Notes under the pieces: model-generated | What the model was told of the DNA's origin: nothing | The model's database searches: none | The model's input: only the letters and a program-made list of their open reading frames with translations | DNA from: Pseudomonadota bacterium | Lineage (GTDB): Bacteria; Pseudomonadota; Alphaproteobacteria; Reyranellales; Reyranellaceae | Assembly (NCBI GenBank): GCA_023436825.1 | Contig: JAEZHS010000594.1 | Coordinates: forward strand, 1-11,762 | DNA: 11,762 nucleotides | Reading direction: 5' to 3' | Part shown: in pieces, positions 1 through 5,637 of the stretch | Numbering within the stretch: the stretch's first letter is position 1 | Layout: each line of letters starts with the position of its first letter | Made by a program: the position numbers and the translations under genes

Positions 1-127
1 CGCCGCTCGAACCATCGAGGCCCTCGAAACCGCCGCCGCTCAGGCTCTCCAATCCTTCAAACCTTCCGAATGTGCAAACTTCTTTGCCAACCTCGGATAC
101 GGCTCCGATTAATGGGAATCTGCTCTA
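1..127 (+). mobile_element. Right end of an IS630-like insertion sequence
   Basis: The transposase tail stops at 112. The sequence GGGAATCTGCTCTA (114-127) follows and ends in TA, the target dinucleotide that IS630/Tc1-mariner elements duplicate. Host-like coding sequence begins at 128. The left end and the matching terminal inverted repeat lie outside the window, so the exact boundary is inferred from the distance to the stop codon and from the TA. Confidence 0.55.
2..112 (+). CDS. IS630-family transposase, C-terminal fragment (gene starts outside window)
   Basis: The reading frame is open from the window edge to a TAA at 110-112 and encodes the last 36 residues of a protein. Its end contains ECANFFANLGYGSD, which resembles the C-terminal tail (E-C-x-N-[FY]-F-x-x-x-G-Y) of IS630-family DDE transposases. 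These enzymes cut and paste the element into TA dinucleotides. The DDE catalytic domain would lie to the left, outside the window, so whether the element is active cannot be judged. The stop codon is followed within about 14 bases by what looks like the element's end and a TA, as expected for this family. The family call rests on a short tail from memory of the family, so it is good but not certain. Confidence 0.72.
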   Translation, partial: AARTIEALETAAAQALQSFKPSECANFFANLGYGSD

Positions 128-815
128 ATGTGCAGGCTTGGCTCAACGCCGGCTGGTTGGTTCTTTTCAGACCTTGAAGAGACCCGACGCGGGGTCCGCG
201 AATTTCTCCTTGGTCATCGCTTTGACTCGCTTGTGGTCGACGGCATCATTGGCAGCGGCATGCCAAGGGTTGGATCGATCTACGAGATGCTGGGCATCGA
301 CTACACGGCGATCGACGTCGACAATGCTGTCGGGTCGACGTTCTTCGACCTCAATACCTACGCCACTCCCCCGGAATGGCTGGGTACGTTCGATTTCGTC
401 AATGACGAGGGCACCATCGAGCATCTGGTGACCCCCATCAACTGCTTCCACGTCGCCCATGATCTGGTGAAGGTTGGCGGTGTCATCCGCCACAGCTTTC
501 CCCTCATCGGCTGGCGGGAGCACGGCTTCTTCTACCCGACAACTAAATTCTGCGCCCATCTGGTAGGGGACAACGGCTACGAACTCCTGCAGGCCGACGT
601 CCAGTTCACCGGTCACACACCCTTTGAGGATCCTTTCTTCAAGCTGGTCAACCCGGCGCCATCTTGTGACTGACATGTGGGCGTTCCTGATCTATCGCAA
701 AACAAGAGATCAACCGTTCATCATTCCCGTCGACCATGTCGGCGGCGACTCCCCGACCCGGACAAGGCGCCGGCTGCGGGAGCACTATGACGAGGTTGCA
801 AAAAAACGGCTCTAA
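128..815 (+). pseudogene. SAM-dependent methyltransferase-like gene, truncated by the IS and frameshifted
   Basis: Frame 1 (128-673) encodes 181 residues with the pattern of a Rossmann-fold methyltransferase: a beta-strand and glycine turn near residues 35-45, an acidic IDVD end of strand 2 (62-65), a strand-4 segment FDFVNDEGTIEHL (88-100), KVGG before strand 5 (115-118) and HGFFYP (132-137). It stops at 671-673. A second frame runs across the same point and continues as VTDMWAFLIYRK and onward to a stop at 813-815, reading like the natural C-terminus, so a single frameshift lies near 640-670. The 5' end starts directly at the IS border without a ribosome binding site, and the usual N-terminal part is missing. 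I infer a dead gene whose substrate cannot be told. Similar proteins are often found near glycan or natural-product genes, but no such neighbours are visible. A sequencing error could mimic the frameshift. Confidence 0.6.
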
Positions 816-891
816 GGCCCACCATCCGTAGGGCGGCAGCCTCCGACCGCTCTTCGGGCGGGGCGGTCGATCAGGTTCGTGTCATAAAGTC

Positions 892-911
892 TAGAATGCA
901 TTTAGAATGCA
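892..911 (+). promoter_or_regulatory. Tandem TAGAATGCA repeats upstream of the DUF4198 gene
   Basis: TAGAATGCA occurs at 892-900 and again at 903-911, 11 bp apart (about one helical turn), 45-64 bp before the start codon at 956. The junction also contains the palindrome AATGCATT (896-903). The spacing and position suit a regulator binding site. No regulator is identified. A resemblance to one half (TTTAGAA) of iron-responsive Irr boxes is noted but the second half is absent. Confidence 0.35.
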
Positions 912-955
912 CTCGCGATCTGGGCTAAAAAGGCGTCGATCGGAGGGGCAGGCTC

Positions 956-1666
956 ATGCATTCAAGGTTCTTGCGGGCGGCGGCGATGGTCGCGCTCATG
1001 TCGTTCGGCGTCGCAGGAAGCGCCGCGGCACATTCCATCTGGGTGGAGCGCGAGGGCGACGGCGCCCGCATCTATTTCGGCGAGTTCGACGAGAACCTGC
1101 GCGAAGGGTCGCCCGGCCTGCTCGACCGCCTGAAGCTCGAGGCCAAGGTCGCGGGCGCCGACAAGCCGCTCAAGCTCGACAGGCAGGCGACCTTCTTCAT
1201 CGTCACCGGACCGCTCAGCAAGGACGACAGCATCGTCGCCGAAAACGTGGCCGTCACCGAGCGCCGCGGCGACAAGCCGACGAAGGTGCTGAGCCGGCTC
1301 GGCGCGCGCTACGTCGCCGACTTCAAGGAGCAGGCGCCGGTCAACACGCTCGACATCGTGCCTCTCGGCAAGCCCGGCCTGTTCAAGGTATTCTATCAGG
1401 GCAAGCCGCTGGCCAAGGCCAAGGCAGAGGTGATCGCCGAATCCGGCTGGAAGCGCGACTTCAAGACCGACGAGCAGGGCGCATTCGAGGCCTCGCTGCC
1501 GTGGCGCGGCGGCTATGTCATCGAGGTCGCGCACACCGACGCCACCCCGGGCAAGCTGGGCGAGGAGGCCTATGACTCGGCGCGCTCGGCCAGCACGCTC
1601 TTCGTGCGCGTCAGCGACGGAATGCAGGGCCCGCCGCAGCCGCCGGTCACGACGCCCAAGCGCTGA
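956..1666 (+). CDS. Exported DUF4198 family protein (metal-uptake-associated type)
   Basis: The product has 236 residues. Residues 1-25 form a signal peptide (basic start, hydrophobic stretch 8-19, AAA before the cut), so the mature protein would begin with His26 in AHSIWVE. That exposed N-terminal histidine and the aromatic HxxW start are typical of DUF4198 and NikK-like periplasmic proteins, some of which sit beside nickel or cobalt uptake genes. A beta-rich body follows, with a second half (about 140-218) that looks like an Ig/transthyretin-like module: GLFKVFYQGKPLAKAKAEV, then TDEQGAFEASLPWRGGYVIE. A good ribosome binding site, GGAGG at 942-946, lies 9 bases before the ATG and fixes the start. 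No transporter or TonB receptor is next to it, so a metal role is family knowledge and not shown here. It stands alone and converges on the DoxX-like gene. Confidence 0.78.
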   Translation: MHSRFLRAAAMVALMSFGVAGSAAAHSIWVEREGDGARIYFGEFDENLREGSPGLLDRLKLEAKVAGADKPLKLDRQATFFIVTGPLSKDDSIVAENVAVTERRGDKPTKVLSRLGARYVADFKEQAPVNTLDIVPLGKPGLFKVFYQGKPLAKAKAEVIAESGWKRDFKTDEQGAFEASLPWRGGYVIEVAHTDATPGKLGEEAYDSARSASTLFVRVSDGMQGPPQPPVTTPKR

Positions 1667-1699
1667 AGCCCCGGGCTCAGGGCGGCCTCAGGGGACACC

Positions 1700-2077
1700 C
1701 TAAGCAGGCTGGCGCAGAGGCAGGACCGCTCTCACCTTTGCGTCCCTGAGGAACAAGCCCAGCCACGCCAGGACTCCGATCAGCAAACTGATGAGCTGGG
1801 GAGGGCTGCCGATCTCCCCCATGCGGAGATGCAGGCAGATCGCGCCGCCGAAGAAGCCGGTCACGAGAATGGCGCCGAGAACGGACGTACGCGGATAGGC
1901 ATACAGGGCGGCGCACAACAGCATCAGCACCGCCAGAACAGGTGCCAGTTCGACGGGGAATCCCGAGGCCGACATCTCGGCCTTGATGAGCTGCGGCGCG
2001 AACAAATTCACCGACGCATCCGCGATCAGGATGATCACCGCCAGGGCGCTGAGGATGCGACCGGCCCAAACGCTCAT
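1700..2077 (-). CDS. DoxX-like family integral membrane protein
   Basis: The product has 125 residues from the chosen ATG at 2077. Four hydrophobic segments are visible at about residues 6-25, 43-61, 66-83 and 95-111. The pattern RTSVLGAILVTGFFGGA (63-79), then HLRMG (83-87), W-x-GLFLRD (105-112) and R-x-x-LPLR near the end matches small DoxX-like proteins of about 120-130 residues. Their biochemical role is poorly known; relatives of DoxX have been linked to redox or thiosulfate handling in membranes, but nothing here supports a specific reaction. The frame is open further upstream to an ATG at 2149 (149 residues), but that adds 24 polar residues unlike the family and has no clear ribosome binding site. 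The shorter start has GAGAG about 13 bases upstream, so it too is only moderately supported. Confidence 0.75.
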   Translation of the reverse strand: MSVWAGRILSALAVIILIADASVNLFAPQLIKAEMSASGFPVELAPVLAVLMLLCAALYAYPRTSVLGAILVTGFFGGAICLHLRMGEIGSPPQLISLLIGVLAWLGLFLRDAKVRAVLPLRQPA

Positions 2078-2254
2078 GGTCGTCGGCTGTCTCTCGATCA
2101 CGTTGACTCCGTACAAAGGGCAGGGCGTGGAAGGAAGGGAATCGCTCATCTATCGCCCAAAGAGATGGCCGGCGTATGTCGCGCATGGCGCTGTGCGTGT
2201 CGTCTGTATCGCGGAGCCGGGCCGAGCGCGATCGGCGATGACGATTTTCCCAGA

Positions 2255-2264
2255 ATGACGTCAT
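2255..2264. repeat. 10-bp perfect palindrome ATGACGTCAT
   Basis: ATGACGTCAT is self-complementary and overlaps a second palindrome ATGGCCAT (2263-2270). It lies about 180 bp upstream of the DoxX-like start codon. It could be an operator, but short palindromes are common in GC-rich DNA, so support is weak. Confidence 0.2.
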
Positions 2265-2315
2265 GGCCATTCGAGGGCGTGATCGGATCAGGCAGCGCCC
2301 GCACCGTGATGACAG

Positions 2316-2348
2316 CACTGCCAGCAAGTAGACAGCTTGCTGGCAGTG
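2316..2348. repeat. Perfect 13-bp inverted repeat with 7-nt loop
   Basis: CACTGCCAGCAAG (2316-2328) and CTTGCTGGCAGTG (2336-2348) are exact reverse complements separated by TAGACAG. No T run follows on either strand, so it is not a classic intrinsic terminator. It lies in the gene-free region, about 65 bp upstream of the -35 box of a rightward promoter. A recombinase or regulator site, or a remnant of a mobile element, would fit. Confidence 0.7.
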
Positions 2349-2365
2349 ATGCTCGACTCCGACAA

Positions 2366-2401
2366 TTTTTGCGCCTTTTAGCCCCTTATGGCACGCAAAA
2401 A
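2366..2401. repeat. 8-bp inverted repeat TTTTTGCG / CGCAAAAA
   Basis: TTTTTGCG (2366-2373) and CGCAAAAA (2394-2401) pair perfectly around a 20-nt spacer. The element is AT-rich compared with its surroundings and sits between the 13-bp inverted repeat and the promoter. It may be a protein-binding dyad or an upstream curved or AT-rich promoter element. Confidence 0.4.
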
Positions 2402-2406
2402 CTAAA

Positions 2407-2442
2407 ACCGTAGTTGACACAATATAGCACGGTAGTTATGTT
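2407..2442 (+). promoter_or_regulatory. Sigma70-type promoter with two tandem operator-like repeats
   Basis: TTGACA (2414-2419, perfect -35) is followed after 17 bp by TATGTT (2437-2442, 4 of 6 matches to the -10 consensus). Two near-identical 9-mers, ACCGTAGTT (2407-2415) and ACGGTAGTT (2429-2437), are 22 bp apart, or two helical turns. Each touches one promoter box. This arrangement suits a repressor that covers the promoter. No convincing coding start follows: the first ATG (2475) lacks a ribosome binding site. Confidence 0.6.
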
Positions 2443-2841
2443 GGCGTGCGCTCGCCTCCCGGCGGCTCTGCTCTATGCATCGTTCATCCGATATCCCATC
2501 GCGTCCGGCCGCCGCCGGGCCGGCCTGTCCGGCCGAGCGGAAAACCCGTAGCGAAACTTGCGTAACTGTCCGAATTCGGTGGCAAGCCCCACCGATAGTG
2601 GGTGCCCTTCCGAGAATCCACTACGAAGGAACCGGCGGAAAGGGCGGGAAAGGCGCAAAATCATCCGCCGTGCCGCATCGAGCAACCCTAATTGTCGTTG
2701 CTGTCGCTGTTCAGGCGACATTGTCTGGCCACCGCCAGTGCCGGAAGAAGCAGAGGCATCAATGGCCTACGGGGATTTCCGGAGAGACGTGGCGAACGCG
2801 ATCCCGTTCGTTCAGCCCGTCAAAACCTGTGTGAAGAGCGA
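2443..2841 (+). other. Gene-free segment downstream of the promoter, possible structured RNA
   Basis: No open frame here has a ribosome binding site, recognisable family or codon use like the neighbours. Several stems can form: CGGTGG/CCACCG (2577-2582 with 2589-2594), TAGTGG/CCACTA (2596-2601 with 2618-2623) and CCTTC/GAAGG (2606-2610 with 2625-2629). The last two interleave, which is the geometry of an H-type pseudoknot. An alternative longer pairing joins GCCCTTCCG (2604-2612) to CGGAAAGGGC (2636-2645) with one bulge. This could be a small RNA or leader left over from a mobile element. No known RNA family was recognised. Confidence 0.3.
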
Positions 2842-4248
2842 TTACTGGAGCCGCGGCGTGAAGGTCCCGTGCAGGCAGAACGGCACGTGGTGCTTCAATT
2901 TCCCGACGAACAACGGCTTGCCCGAGAGGTCGCGCGGATCGAGGCCGACCACGTCGGTGCGCTTGCGCGCTGCATCGAACACCTGCGTGATCACGACGCC
3001 CTCGTCCTCCCCGCCGTTCGGCGCATCGACGAAGCAGGGCTCGCCAGGGTAACCGTCGGGGCCGAAATCATGGTGGGTCACGGCTCCAGTCTCGCAGTCC
3101 AGCTTGGAAAGACGCTGCTGTAGGCCGCGTGGCCGGTCAGGCGGGCTGCTGAGGAAGTAGGTGTAGCGATGACGCTTGCCGACGTGGGCCGGGTTGATGA
3201 AGGGAAACTCGTTGGCTTGGCCGGTATCCCAGGTGCGGCTCGTCACCTTGCCGCTGGCCAGGTCGATCGAGAGGCGGGTGAGGGTGGCCATGCCCTTGGC
3301 CGGCCATTCCGACTTCCAGAAGCTGCGTGCCGCCTCGCCGACGGTCAGGTAGTCGGGATAGCGCATGAGGTCGATCACCACTGCGCCGTCCTCTTCGTAG
3401 CCGTTGGCGAAGTGGAACTGGAAGAAGGCATCGGTCTCGATGATGCGCGGCTGGCCGCCGGCGCGTGGCACCAGCAGGATCAGGGTCGGCTTGCCGCCGT
3501 CCCAGTGCAGGCCGCCATCGAAGCTCTTCAGGCCCAGCAGGAAGGCGAGCGGCGACTGCAGGATCGGACCGATGCAGAACACCAGGTGGTTCCGCGTCAG
3601 CACGAAGTCGTGGTTCATCACCGCATAGGGCAGGGTGATGGCCGGCAGCGCCGTGAGGCTGCCGTTGTGCAGGCGATAAGGCGTCAGCGTGCACTTGGCG
3701 CCGTAGTCGACTCCGAAATTGAACAGCTCCCCTGTTTCGGGATCGCGTTTGGGATGGGCCGAGAAGGCCCTCACCTTGCCGCCGAAATCCTCGAGGCCGC
3801 GCGTTGCGAGGGTCGCGGGATCCAGGGCGTAGGGCGGGCCACCCTCCCACAGCGACAGCAGCCGGTCGCCGTCCATCAGCACAGAGGTGTTGGAGACGTT
3901 GGCCGGCAGGCGGAAGGCGTTACGGAGCACACCGCCCGGCCGCATGTTGCCGAAGCCGCGATTGACGACCCGGCCGGCCTTGGTCTCGTCGCGGTAGTTG
4001 TCGGTGGCGACATAGCGGTTGCGGAAGTGCATGCCGTCGTCTGCGAATCGCACCGCCGAGATCATGCCGTCGCCGTCGAACCAATGGGCGAACCAGTGGC
4101 CGCCGATGGCGTTGCGGCCCGACCCGTTGTGGAACAGCGTACCCCTGAGCCAGGGCGGCACCTGGCCGTCGACGTCGTCGAGGCGGTAGTCGTGTTCTTC
4201 CTCGAGGGAGTGGAAGCCCGCGCTCCACGGATAGGCGCCGGTCGTCAT
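2842..4248 (-). CDS. Carotenoid oxygenase (RPE65/CCD family) iron dioxygenase
   Basis: The product has 468 residues, a normal length for bacterial members. These non-haem iron(II) enzymes cleave a C=C bond of carotenoids, apocarotenoids or stilbenes with O2. The four iron-binding histidines are recognisable: His165 (FSAHPKR), His213 (MNHDFV), His279 (FQFHFANGYE) and His460 (LHGTF near the end). The three second-shell glutamates are also in place: Glu134 (LWEGG), Glu347 (NEFPFIN) and Glu403 (PGEPCF). All catalytic residues are therefore intact. There is no signal peptide, so it is probably cytosolic or peripheral to the membrane. The ATG at 4248 lies 17 bases after the stop of the TetR gene, so the two are probably one transcript and the oxygenase is probably under that repressor. 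The substrate cannot be read from sequence; carotenoid and lignostilbene-type cleavage are both possible. Confidence 0.92.
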   Translation of the reverse strand: MTTGAYPWSAGFHSLEEEHDYRLDDVDGQVPPWLRGTLFHNGSGRNAIGGHWFAHWFDGDGMISAVRFADDGMHFRNRYVATDNYRDETKAGRVVNRGFGNMRPGGVLRNAFRLPANVSNTSVLMDGDRLLSLWEGGPPYALDPATLATRGLEDFGGKVRAFSAHPKRDPETGELFNFGVDYGAKCTLTPYRLHNGSLTALPAITLPYAVMNHDFVLTRNHLVFCIGPILQSPLAFLLGLKSFDGGLHWDGGKPTLILLVPRAGGQPRIIETDAFFQFHFANGYEEDGAVVIDLMRYPDYLTVGEAARSFWKSEWPAKGMATLTRLSIDLASGKVTSRTWDTGQANEFPFINPAHVGKRHRYTYFLSSPPDRPRGLQQRLSKLDCETGAVTHHDFGPDGYPGEPCFVDAPNGGEDEGVVITQVFDAARKRTDVVGLDPRDLSGKPLFVGKLKHHVPFCLHGTFTPRLQ

Positions 4249-4266
4249 CCGACCAACGGTAGCACG

Positions 4267-4872
4267 TCAGGCGCAGATCGTCGGCACCATGGAGTTGGCG
4301 AAGGCCTTCAGGTCGCTGGCCTTGGCGCCCAGCCGTGCACGGATGGCGATGGCGTACATGATGGCGCCCGCCATGCGCGCGCGGGCGGCGGGCGCGGGCT
4401 TCTGCGGGAGGTCGCTCGCGGCGAAGCCGCGCTCCAGGCTCTTCTCGATCGCGGCCAGAAGCTCGGCGGCGGCGGCGCCGATCCTGGGATAGGTCGGCGA
4501 TTCGACGGCCGCGGTGCCGACGATCATGCAGCCCGGCCGGTGCGGCGGCGCCGTGTAGAGATCGATCGCCGCCGAGTAGGCGCGGCCGAGGCGCTGCTGG
4601 ATCGTCCCGGGACCGGCAAGGATGGCATCGAGGCCCTCGACGCTTTTGGCGCCATAGAAGCGCAGCGTGGCGATGTAGAGCTGCTCCTTGTCGCCGAACG
4701 CGGCATAGAGGCTCGGCCGGTTCAGGCCGGCGGCGGCGGCCAGCTCGTCGAGCGAGGCGCCGGTGAAGCCCTTGGCCATGAACACGGCGCGGACCTTGTC
4801 GAGGACCTCCTCGCTGTTGAAGCCGCGGGGCCGGCCGCGTGAACGTTTCGTTATTTCTGTACCGGTTCGCAT
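4267..4872 (-). CDS. TetR/AcrR family transcriptional repressor
   Basis: The product has 201 residues. The basic N-terminus KRSRGRPRGFN is followed by a three-helix DNA-binding domain. Its helix-turn-helix spans about residues 38-62 (GASLDELAAAAGLNRPSLYAAFGDKEQLY), the standard TetR pattern ending in the GDKEQLY turn. The rest is a variable ligand-binding domain rich in alanine helices. It lies head-to-head with a glutathione S-transferase, with a 67-bp gap, and directly ahead of the carotenoid-type oxygenase. One copy of a 23-bp direct repeat covers its own start codon and the other lies in the divergent promoter, so self-repression and control of both neighbours is likely. The ligand is unknown; an electrophilic or apocarotenoid-like compound would fit the enzymes. 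The ribosome binding site is weak (AAGG), so the start is set mainly by the family's usual N-terminal length. Confidence 0.9.
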   Translation of the reverse strand: MRTGTEITKRSRGRPRGFNSEEVLDKVRAVFMAKGFTGASLDELAAAAGLNRPSLYAAFGDKEQLYIATLRFYGAKSVEGLDAILAGPGTIQQRLGRAYSAAIDLYTAPPHRPGCMIVGTAAVESPTYPRIGAAAAELLAAIEKSLERGFAASDLPQKPAPAARARMAGAIMYAIAIRARLGAKASDLKAFANSMVPTICA

Positions 4873-4923
4873 AATTTGCCTTGACGGGGCCTCGCCACCG
4901 TATTTCTGTACCGTATCGCATAA
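4852..4923. promoter_or_regulatory. Duplicated 23-bp operator between tetR and the GST gene
   Basis: TATTTCTGTACCG, two variable bases, then TCGCATAA occurs at 4852-4874 and 4901-4923, identical at 21 of 23 positions and offset by 49 bp. The first copy contains the tetR start codon and first residues (MRTGTEI). The second is 16 bp upstream of the GST start, next to its AGGAGG (4929-4934). A TTGACG at 4881-4886 between the copies may be the GST -35 box, with the -10 region then falling inside the second copy; no clean -10 hexamer is seen. The outer edges of the first copy form a TTAT...ATAA dyad. The layout suggests the TetR protein binds both copies and blocks both promoters. Confidence 0.65.
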
Positions 4924-4939
4924 AACTCAGGAGGACGCG

Positions 4940-5560
4940 ATGGAACTGTTCGCTTCACCCATGGCCTGCTCTCTCGCCTCGCATATCACGGCGTTGGAAG
5001 CAGGTCTGCCCGTCAAGGTCCGGTTCATCGAGAACAAGAAGACCGAAGATGGCGGCGACTACTTTCAGATCTCGGCCAAGGGCTATGTGCCGGCGCTCCG
5101 GCTGGACGACGGCCAGGTCCTGAACGAGGGCCCGTCGGTGCTGCAGTACCTGGCTGACGCTGCGCCCAAGTCGGGCCTGGCGCCGGCCTGGGGCACGGTC
5201 GAGCGCTACCAGCTCATCGACACGCTGAACTACCTGTCGACCGAGCTGCACAAGCGCATCTTCTACAACGTGTTCAATCCCAAGGCCGCGGATGCGACCA
5301 AGCAGGCCGCGCGCGAGCTGTTCGAGCCGACCTTCGATTATCTGTCGAGGAAGCTCGGCACCGGCGACTATCTCGTCGGCAACACGTTCACCGTGGCCGA
5401 TGCGTATCTCGTCACCATGTTGAACTGGGCGGTCTTCCTGAAGATCGACCTTTCGAAGTGGCCGACCATCGCCGCCTACCACCAGAAGCACCTCAAGCGC
5501 CCGTCCGTCGTGAAGGCGATGGGCGTCGAGATGGCGGAGAGGCAGCGGCGGGCGGCGTAA
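4940..5560 (+). CDS. Glutathione S-transferase, beta-class-like
   Basis: The product has 206 residues, a normal bacterial GST length. The N-terminal thioredoxin-like domain (1-80) starts MELFASPMACSLASHI; Cys10 is at the catalytic position of beta-class GSTs. It contains the cis-proline segment YVPAL (49-53) and the glutathione-binding EGPSVLQYL (63-71, with Glu63 and Ser65). The helical C-terminal domain follows, with the fold motif TFTVADAYL around 154-162. The enzyme conjugates or reduces electrophilic compounds with glutathione in the cytosol. The start is fixed by AGGAGG at 4929-4934, five bases before the ATG. The frame stays open upstream into tetR, but that stretch is antisense to another gene. 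The divergent arrangement with a TetR repressor and an oxygenase suggests induction by a substrate or product of that oxygenase. Confidence 0.92.
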   Translation: MELFASPMACSLASHITALEAGLPVKVRFIENKKTEDGGDYFQISAKGYVPALRLDDGQVLNEGPSVLQYLADAAPKSGLAPAWGTVERYQLIDTLNYLSTELHKRIFYNVFNPKAADATKQAARELFEPTFDYLSRKLGTGDYLVGNTFTVADAYLVTMLNWAVFLKIDLSKWPTIAAYHQKHLKRPSVVKAMGVEMAERQRRAA

Positions 5561-5568
5561 TCTCTTCC

Positions 5569-5637
5569 TCTTCCGGACCGCGCGGTGCCAGCTCGCTCAT
5601 GATTCACGAGCGAGCCAGAGGCTCGCGGTCCGGAAGA
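5569..5637. terminator. Long palindromic element between convergent genes (terminator or REP-like repeat)
   Basis: TCTTCCGGACCGCG (5569-5582) pairs perfectly with CGCGGTCCGGAAGA (5624-5637). Inside are GCTCGCTC/GAGCGAGC (5591-5598 with 5608-5615) and an alternative hairpin GCGAGCC-AGA-GGCTCGC (5610-5626). It starts 9 bases after the GST stop and ends directly at the crotonase stop codon (5638-5640). On the plus strand it is followed by a run of five T at 5648-5652, so it could end transcription from the GST side. Its compound symmetry resembles dispersed intergenic palindromic repeats. Confidence 0.6.

Noticed and set aside
844..869. Hairpin CGACCGC/GCGGTCG as a terminator after the broken methyltransferase gene
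   Set aside because: The stem is perfect over 7 bp but has a 12-nt loop and no following T run, so support is too weak for a terminator call.
907..1575. 222-codon plus-strand frame overlapping the DUF4198 gene
   Set aside because: Arg-rich shadow of the DUF4198 gene, which has the signal peptide and the ribosome binding site.
1677..2420. 247-codon minus-strand frame over the DoxX-like gene
   Set aside because: Arg/His-rich shadow with no family pattern; the DoxX-like frame has four membrane segments and conserved motifs.
2473..2721. 82-codon minus-strand frame (LATEFGQLRKFRYGFSA) in the gene-free region
   Set aside because: No ribosome binding site and no recognised family. It looks open by composition, though a short unknown gene cannot be fully excluded.
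2443..2841. Retron or group II intron RNA
   Set aside because: Structured RNA is possible, but no reverse transcriptase gene or recognisable intron domain lies anywhere in the window.
2558..3052. Plus-strand frame with an Arg/Cys-rich start, and an in-frame ATG at 2762
   Set aside because: It runs into and antisense to the carotenoid oxygenase, has no ribosome binding site, and has the composition of a random frame.
3169..4842. 557-codon open frame on the plus strand
   Set aside because: It is antisense to the carotenoid oxygenase and TetR genes, both with intact family motifs. Its composition is the low-complexity Ala/Gly/Arg/Val pattern of a mirror frame in GC-rich DNA.
4763..4939. Upstream extension of the GST frame (59 more residues)
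   Set aside because: It lies antisense inside tetR and through the operators; the family N-terminus and AGGAGG place the start at 4940.
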